Positions 1 to 5,089 of a stretch of DNA of 5,089 bases are shown here, one piece after another (the stretch's first letter is position 1; each line of letters starts with the position of its first letter). A model generated the notes under the pieces. That model did not search any database. It saw only the letters and a list, made by a program, of their open reading frames with translations, and was not told the DNA's origin. Both the position numbers and the translations under genes were made by a program. Source of the DNA: Candidatus Eiseniibacteriota bacterium (lineage in GTDB: Bacteria; Eisenbacteria; RBG-16-71-46); NCBI GenBank assembly GCA_023249815.1, contig JAHFBX010000251.1, positions 1 to 5,089 of the forward strand. Direction: 5' to 3'.

Positions 1-300
1 CACGAATCGCTGAGCGCCTCGAACCGCAGCGGCTACACCACGGTCTTGAAGCAACTTCAGATCATGACGGACAAGGGCCTGGTCGTGCGCGACGAAGCGC
101 AGCGCGCCCACGTCTACGTGCCGCGCTTGAGTGAGCAGCGCACCCAGCGCCAGCTTCTCGGCGATCTCGTCGAACGCGCTTTCGGAGGGTCGCCGGCCAA
201 GCTCGTGCTGCAGGCGCTCTCCTCCAGCCGTGCCACCGCTCAGGAGCGACGCGCCATCCGCGCGCTGCTCGATGAGCTCGAGGAGGGGCGTGCTCAATGA
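1..300 (+). CDS. BlaI/MecI/CopY-family transcriptional repressor, 5'-truncated
   Basis: This is the C-terminal 99 residues of a winged-helix repressor; the start codon and roughly the first 25-30 residues lie before the window. The visible part opens in the DNA-binding domain: the stretch GYTTVLKQLQIMTDKGLV is the BlaI/MecI recognition helix plus following helix, and the segment ending AHVYVP is the wing. The rest (LLGDLVERAFGGSPAKLVLQALSS and a charged helical tail) matches the family's C-terminal dimerisation domain. Family members bind dyad operators as dimers and repress their own operon until a BlaR1-type protease triggers their cleavage. The stop overlaps the start of the M56 protease gene as ATGA, so the two are translationally coupled, as in blaI-blaR1 pairs. 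The TTG at 46 is only an internal codon, because the reading frame is open to base 1. The regulated function is unknown, and no beta-lactamase is seen nearby. Family assignment is firm; the target is not. Confidence 0.93.
   Translation, partial: HESLSASNRSGYTTVLKQLQIMTDKGLVVRDEAQRAHVYVPRLSEQRTQRQLLGDLVERAFGGSPAKLVLQALSSSRATAQERRAIRALLDELEEGRAQ
281..288 (+). promoter_or_regulatory. Shine-Dalgarno site of the M56 protease gene
   Basis: AGGAGGGG lies inside the end of the repressor gene, 8 bases before the ATG at 297. It is a strong purine-rich ribosome site. Together with the ATGA overlap it fixes the start of the protease gene and supports coupled translation with the repressor. Confidence 0.75.
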
Positions 301-2237
301 ACTTGGCGCTTCCGAGCGGACCGCTCACGCAAGCCATCGGCTGGGCCCTGCTGCACCTCATCTGGCAGGGAGCACTCATCGCGGCATGTCTCGCGATCGT
401 CCTCCGGCTCCTCACGGGCGGAAGCGCGAGCCTGCGCTACTTCGTCTCGTGCGCTGCGCTGGGGCTGCTCGTCATCCTTGGAGTCGCATCGGGGGTACGG
501 TCCTTCCGTGCCGCGGAAGCCCCCGTGTCCGCCGCGCCAACGCAGCTCGGCTCGCCGCTGATCCAGCACTCGCCCACTTTTCCGGTGGCAGCGCTCGCTC
601 AGCCCGATCGCCTTCGCTCGCTGGCGCACGCCGCCAACGACGTGTTGCCGGTGATCGTGGCCGTATGGTTCGCGGGCGTTGCGATGTTCTCGCTTCGGCT
701 GCTCCTCGAGTGGCTTCGTGCCCACTTGCTGGTCAACCGGCATGCCTCGCGTGCGCGTGAACAGTGGCAGGCCTCGGTGCGACGCCTGTCGGGAGCACTC
801 GGCGTGCGCCGGGCGGTCCGGGTACTCGAGTCCTCGGCGATCGACGTGCCTTCAGTCATGGGTCTGCTGCGCCCGGTGATCCTGCTTCCGGCCAGCGCGC
901 TGTCGGGGCTTGCTCCTTCACAGCTGGAGATGATCCTCGCGCACGAGCTGGCCCACATCCGCCGTCACGACTTCCTCATCAACCTGCTCCAGGCCGTGGT
1001 CGAGACGGTGCTCTTCTACCATCCGGCCGTGTGGTGGATCTCACGGCAGATCCGCGTCGAGCGCGAGGACTGCTGCGACGATCTGGCCGTCGCTGTGTGC
1101 GGGAACCGGCTGCGGTACGCGCGCACGCTCCTCAAGCTCGAGGAGCTTCGGGCCTCCGCGATGCCGCTGACGCTGTCGGCGAACGGCGGCTCGCTGTTCC
1201 AGCGCATCCGCCGCATCGCGGTCGGGACGAAGGCCACCACTGGCCCCGCGATCCGGTTGGCGGGGGCGCTCGCGGTGCTGTCGTTCGTGATGCTCGCGAT
1301 CACGCTGCCATGGTCGCCCGCGCTGGGCCGGTCGAACACCCGAGAGAAGCACGTTCGCCCCACGGTTCAACGGCGTCCCTCGATCCAGGCGGTCGTCGTT
1401 CCCTCGCTGCCGGGCCCGATACCCCTCGTCATCGCGCCGGGTCCCGCGCCCCGTGACGACAACGCAGTCGAGCTGGCGCAGGACCAGCCGGCGCCCGAAG
1501 CGTCGCCGGCGTCGGAAGATGCTTCGGAAGTGACCCTGGACAACGTCTCCATCGACGATCTCATCGCGCTGCGCGCCGTAGGAGTGACGGCGGCTGACAT
1601 CCGCGAGCTCCGAACACTGTTCCCGCAGATCAGCCTGAAGCAGATCACCGCCATGAAGGCGGTGGGCGCCACACCAAAATTCGTCGAACGAATGCGCGAC
1701 GCGGGTCTCGACGTGGGGACTCCCGAGGACGCGCAAGGACTCGCGGCCGTAGGCGTCACACCGCTGTTCCTTCGCGAGATGCGGTCGCTCGGATTCGAGG
1801 CGTTGTCCGCGCACGAGGCTCAAGGCCTGGCGGCAGTGGGCGTGACCACGAAGTTCGTGCTCGAGATGCGCGCGGCGGGCCTGCCGGTCAGGGCCGCGAG
1901 CGAGGCCCAAGGCCTCGCGGCGGTGGGCGTGACGCTTGATTTCCTCCGCGGCATGCGCACCTTGGGAATCGTCATCGAATCGGTGGATCAGGCGCAGGGG
2001 CTGGCGGCGGTCGGCGTGACACCGGATTACGTTCGCGAGATGCGAGATGCGGGCGTCGAGCTGGAGGGCGCTGCCGACGCGAAGTCCCTGTGCGCGGTCG
2101 GCGTCACGCCCGAGTTCGTCCGCAAGCTCGGTCGCGCGGGCTACAAGAACCTGTCCGCGCAGGACCTGTCACGCTTGGCCGCGAGTGGCGTGACCGGGCG
2201 TTTCATCCAGGAGATGTCGCAGTACCGCACGCGGTAG
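297..2237 (+). CDS. BlaR1-type M56 membrane metalloprotease (antirepressor) with C-terminal 29-residue repeats
   Basis: A 646-residue integral membrane zinc protease, the expected partner of the upstream BlaI-type repressor. Hydrophobic segments lie at about residues 15-38, 45-66 and 115-137. The peptidase M56 domain follows, with HELAH at 216-220 and a downstream ERE-x-CCDD segment (255-262) whose glutamate is the likely third zinc ligand. A fourth membrane segment is at about 317-338. A Pro/Ala-rich linker (about 345-410) then leads to about eight repeat units starting at residues 427, 455, 484, 513, 542, 571, 600 and 629, with core AVGVTPxFxREMRxAG. In BlaR1 proteins the protease faces the cytoplasm, and the part after the last membrane segment is an extracytoplasmic penicillin-binding sensor. 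Here that sensor is absent and the repeats take its place, so the stimulus is probably not beta-lactam acylation (inference). The start is set by the ATGA overlap and a good ribosome site. The downstream gene carries related repeats and probably belongs to the same operon. Confidence 0.95.
   Translation: MNLALPSGPLTQAIGWALLHLIWQGALIAACLAIVLRLLTGGSASLRYFVSCAALGLLVILGVASGVRSFRAAEAPVSAAPTQLGSPLIQHSPTFPVAALAQPDRLRSLAHAANDVLPVIVAVWFAGVAMFSLRLLLEWLRAHLLVNRHASRAREQWQASVRRLSGALGVRRAVRVLESSAIDVPSVMGLLRPVILLPASALSGLAPSQLEMILAHELAHIRRHDFLINLLQAVVETVLFYHPAVWWISRQIRVEREDCCDDLAVAVCGNRLRYARTLLKLEELRASAMPLTLSANGGSLFQRIRRIAVGTKATTGPAIRLAGALAVLSFVMLAITLPWSPALGRSNTREKHVRPTVQRRPSIQAVVVPSLPGPIPLVIAPGPAPRDDNAVELAQDQPAPEASPASEDASEVTLDNVSIDDLIALRAVGVTAADIRELRTLFPQISLKQITAMKAVGATPKFVERMRDAGLDVGTPEDAQGLAAVGVTPLFLREMRSLGFEALSAHEAQGLAAVGVTTKFVLEMRAAGLPVRAASEAQGLAAVGVTLDFLRGMRTLGIVIESVDQAQGLAAVGVTPDYVREMRDAGVELEGAADAKSLCAVGVTPEFVRKLGRAGYKNLSAQDLSRLAASGVTGRFIQEMSQYRTR
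1533..2234 (+). repeat. Tandem 29-residue (87-bp) protein repeats in the M56 protease
   Basis: From residue 427 the spacing between unit starts is 28, then 29 in every later step, ending in a partial unit at 629-646; a leading half-unit begins near 413. Each unit reads as two short helices: TPxFxREMRxAG, then a variable stretch and AQGLAAVGV. The decapeptide AQGLAAVGVT is identical in four successive units (codons from 1731, 1818, 1905 and 1992) although the synonymous bases differ. It is probably a small alpha-solenoid for protein or ligand binding; that role is inferred from the repeat pattern alone. Confidence 0.9.
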
Positions 2238-2274
2238 GTCGGCACTTGCTGCACCACATTCCTTCCGCCCGGAT

Positions 2275-2279
2275 GGGAG
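2275..2279 (+). promoter_or_regulatory. Ribosome binding site deciding the start of the secreted repeat protein
   Basis: GGGAG lies 5 bases before the ATG at 2285. This favours 2285 over the in-frame ATG at 2273, which has no purine-rich site at a useful distance. It also favours 2285 over starts further upstream, which would lie inside the protease gene. The protein from 2285 begins directly with a signal peptide. Confidence 0.6.
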
Positions 2280-2284
2280 ACGCC

Positions 2285-3268
2285 ATGCTTGGTCGATTCA
2301 TTGCTATCGGTCTGGTGCTCACCACGGCCACCGTCAGCGTTTCGGAAGCCCGCGAGATCGCGGGGATGTGGTCGGCCTCGATCTCCGACACCCGGCCCGG
2401 GAAGCTCAGCTTCTCGCTGCGATACAGCCGCAACGACAACTCGGGCTCGTTCGGCGATCTCTCCGACTTCGAGGGTCTGACCTCGACGCAGATTGAATCC
2501 AAGACGCGCGTGCCGGTGGAGTTCGAACTGCGCCGTGAAGCGGGATCGATCCACTTCGAAGGGCTGTTCAAGAACGGGGAAGGGGTGGGCGAGTTCGTGT
2601 ACACGCCCAACGAGGACTTCCCGCGCGTGCTGCGCTCACTGGGCGTCGAGTTCGCGCCCAAGGCCGGCGAACGGGATCGCGAACTCTTCCAACTGGCGCT
2701 CTTCGACGTCTCGAGCGCATTCATCCGCTCCATGCAGGCCATCGGCTATGACGAATCGCTCGAGAAGTACGTGGAGTTCCGCATCTTCGGCGTCGATCCG
2801 GACTACGTGCGCGACATGGCCACGGTCGGGTTTCAAGGACTTACCGCGAGCAAGCTGGTGGAGACGCGCATCCACGGTGCGACGCCGGAGTACATCCGCA
2901 CGATGCGCGCTTCAGGCGAGGACCTCTCATTGGACCAGTACATCGAGTCGCGCATCTTCGATGTGACTCCCGAGTTCGCCGACGAGATGCGGGCCGCCGG
3001 ATACCCCAACCTCAAGCGCGATCGGTTGGTGGAGTTCAGGATCCACGGTGTCACCCCTGAGTTCGTCGAGTCCATTCGCAAGCTGGGCTACCGGAACGTC
3101 CCGGCGGAGCAGCTCGTTGCCATGCGCATCCACGGCGTGACGCCCGAGTTCATTCGCGAGGTGGAAGCAGCGGGCTATCACCGGGTGCCGATCGAGAAGC
3201 TGGTCCAGATGCGCATCTTCGACATCGACCCCAAGATGGTGAAGGCATTGGACGACGCGGCGGACTGA
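2285..3268 (+). CDS. Predicted secreted repeat protein, partner of the M56 receptor
   Basis: A 327-residue protein with no assigned function that I recognise. Residues 1-22 form a signal peptide: MLGR, a hydrophobic core (FIAIGLVLTTATVSV) and a likely cleavage after SEA. Residues 24-120 form a probably beta-rich module with alternating hydrophobic strands (SFSLRYSR, VPVEFELRR, SIHFEGLFKNGEG, GEFVYTP). From residue 139 to the end run about seven repeat units of 28 or 29 residues, starting at 139, 167, 196, 224, 253, 282 and 311, with core RIHGVTPEFIREMRAAGY. These are clearly related to the repeats of the M56 protease 47 bp upstream. The protein should be exported to the same side of the membrane as the protease's repeats, so it may be its ligand, co-sensor or modulator (inference). 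From memory, a beta module plus such repeats is sometimes fused directly to M56 proteins, in which case this gene would be a split-off sensor. The frame is open upstream to 2090, but that part overlaps the protease gene and is not expected to be translated. Confidence 0.86.
   Translation: MLGRFIAIGLVLTTATVSVSEAREIAGMWSASISDTRPGKLSFSLRYSRNDNSGSFGDLSDFEGLTSTQIESKTRVPVEFELRREAGSIHFEGLFKNGEGVGEFVYTPNEDFPRVLRSLGVEFAPKAGERDRELFQLALFDVSSAFIRSMQAIGYDESLEKYVEFRIFGVDPDYVRDMATVGFQGLTASKLVETRIHGATPEYIRTMRASGEDLSLDQYIESRIFDVTPEFADEMRAAGYPNLKRDRLVEFRIHGVTPEFVESIRKLGYRNVPAEQLVAMRIHGVTPEFIREVEAAGYHRVPIEKLVQMRIFDIDPKMVKALDDAAD
2699..3265 (+). repeat. Tandem 28/29-residue protein repeats in the secreted protein
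   Basis: Unit starts are spaced 28, 29, 28, 29, 29 and 29 residues. The most constant part is R-I-[HF]-[GD]-V-[TD]-P-[ED]-[FY]-[IV], followed by a helix ending in GY or a similar pair, then a Leu-rich second helix such as AEQLVAM. The TPEF-x-REMRxAG helix is shared with the protease repeats. The linking helix differs: LVEFRIHGV here against AQGLAAVGV there, so the two arrays form two subfamilies. The last unit is partial. Confidence 0.88.
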
Positions 3269-3528
3269 TCGAAGATCGGATCGGGCGGCGGCGGCTGTCC
3301 TTCGCCGCCTGTTCGATTGATGGGTCAGACGTCGCCTGAGGCCCCGGGCCGAGACCCATGGGATGGGCGAGCCAACCACGAGACCGGGTTCGCAAACTGC
3401 CAACTGGCGCAGCGTTAGGCGTTCGCGTACTCTTGTGTGCTCGTAAGGTTCGACCCCTCTCGCCCCATGCACTGCGACCGCCGTGCCGCAGGGATGGCGG
3501 GCGGCCCCTTCTTCCCCCGCCGAAAGCC
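3269..3528 (+). other. Intergenic region between the operon and the kinase gene
   Basis: 260 bases with no supported gene. It holds the GC-rich hairpin annotated separately, a short dyad at 3340-3350 (GGCCC-C-GGGCC), the palindrome CCCATGGG at 3355-3362, and a 7-base pair of complementary arms (GGGCGAG at 3365-3371 and CTCGCCC at 3459-3465) with 87 bases between them. I could not find a convincing -35/-10 pair, although a kinase promoter would be expected here. A possible 21-codon reading frame at its end is treated as a finding, not as a gene. Confidence 0.6.
3284..3309 (+). terminator. GC-rich stem-loop after the repeat-protein gene, possible terminator
   Basis: GGCGGCG (3287-3293, or shifted three bases upstream) pairs with CGCCGCC (3303-3309) across a loop of about 9 bases. 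It lies 18 bases after the operon's last stop codon. A weaker outer pairing of ATCGAA (3268-3273) with TTCGAT (3312-3317) may extend it with internal mismatches. No T tract follows, so it is not a standard intrinsic terminator. It could aid termination or protect the 3' end of the transcript. Confidence 0.35.

Positions 3529-5089
<1,561 letters not shown>

Noticed and set aside
131..760. 209-codon + strand frame across the end of the repressor and start of the protease
   Set aside because: It runs in another frame across two well-supported genes, and its Ser/Arg/Ala-rich product looks like a GC-rich shadow.
2090..2284. Upstream extension of the secreted protein's frame, giving 392 codons
   Set aside because: It would overlap the end of the M56 gene by about 150 bases, its residues resemble no domain, and it would bury the clear signal peptide. 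The ATG at 2285 has a ribosome site.
2238..2284. Possible BlaI operator or separate promoter in the 47-bp gap before the secreted protein gene
   Set aside because: No TACA-N-TGTA-like dyad and no -35/-10 pair is visible. The short gap fits co-transcription with the protease gene.
3414..3420. GTTAGGC, which fits the GTTRRRY core of an integron attC site
   Set aside because: No matching RYYYAAC partner is found at a suitable distance, and no cassette or integrase context is seen. A single 7-base match is weak.
3365..3466. tRNA-like look of the region: 7-bp outer arms and a GGTTCGA near the 3' arm
   Set aside because: The T-arm register does not fit the outer stem, the T stem has mismatches, and no acceptable D arm or anticodon arm can be drawn.

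Overview
The window looks like GC-rich bacterial chromosome. Gene content suggests an uncultured or soil-type lineage such as Acidobacteriota, Gemmatimonadota or 'Candidatus Eisenbacteria'. BlaI/M56 pairs with added repeat domains, and soluble Ser/Thr kinases fused to a FlgO/TolB-N-like domain and TPRs, are typical of those groups as I remember them. The phylum is an inference; no marker gene is present. All four genes lie on the + strand.

Positions 1-3268 hold what looks like one transcription unit. It contains the 3' part of a BlaI/MecI-type repressor (1-300), a BlaR1-type M56 membrane metalloprotease overlapping it by ATGA (297-2237), and, 47 bp further on, a secreted repeat protein (2285-3268). 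The protease keeps its membrane segments and HELAH zinc site. After its last membrane segment, where BlaR1 carries a penicillin-binding sensor, it has about eight tandem units of 29 residues. The next gene encodes a signal peptide, a beta-rich module and about seven units of clearly related 28/29-residue repeats. The BlaR1 topology puts both repeat arrays outside the cytoplasm.

The simplest model is a BlaIR-like circuit in which the input is not (or not directly) a beta-lactam. The repeat domain senses a ligand or the secreted repeat protein, the M56 domain becomes active, and the repressor is inactivated. No beta-lactamase gene is seen, and the operator expected upstream of the repressor lies outside the window.

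Positions 3269-3528 are a 260-bp intergenic region. It has a GC-rich hairpin just after the operon, several smaller dyads and no convincing promoter. From 3529 to the window end runs a 3'-truncated gene for a Ser/Thr protein kinase followed by a FlgO/TolB-N-like domain and the start of a TPR region. It is probably a separate transcription unit with no evident functional tie to the upstream operon.
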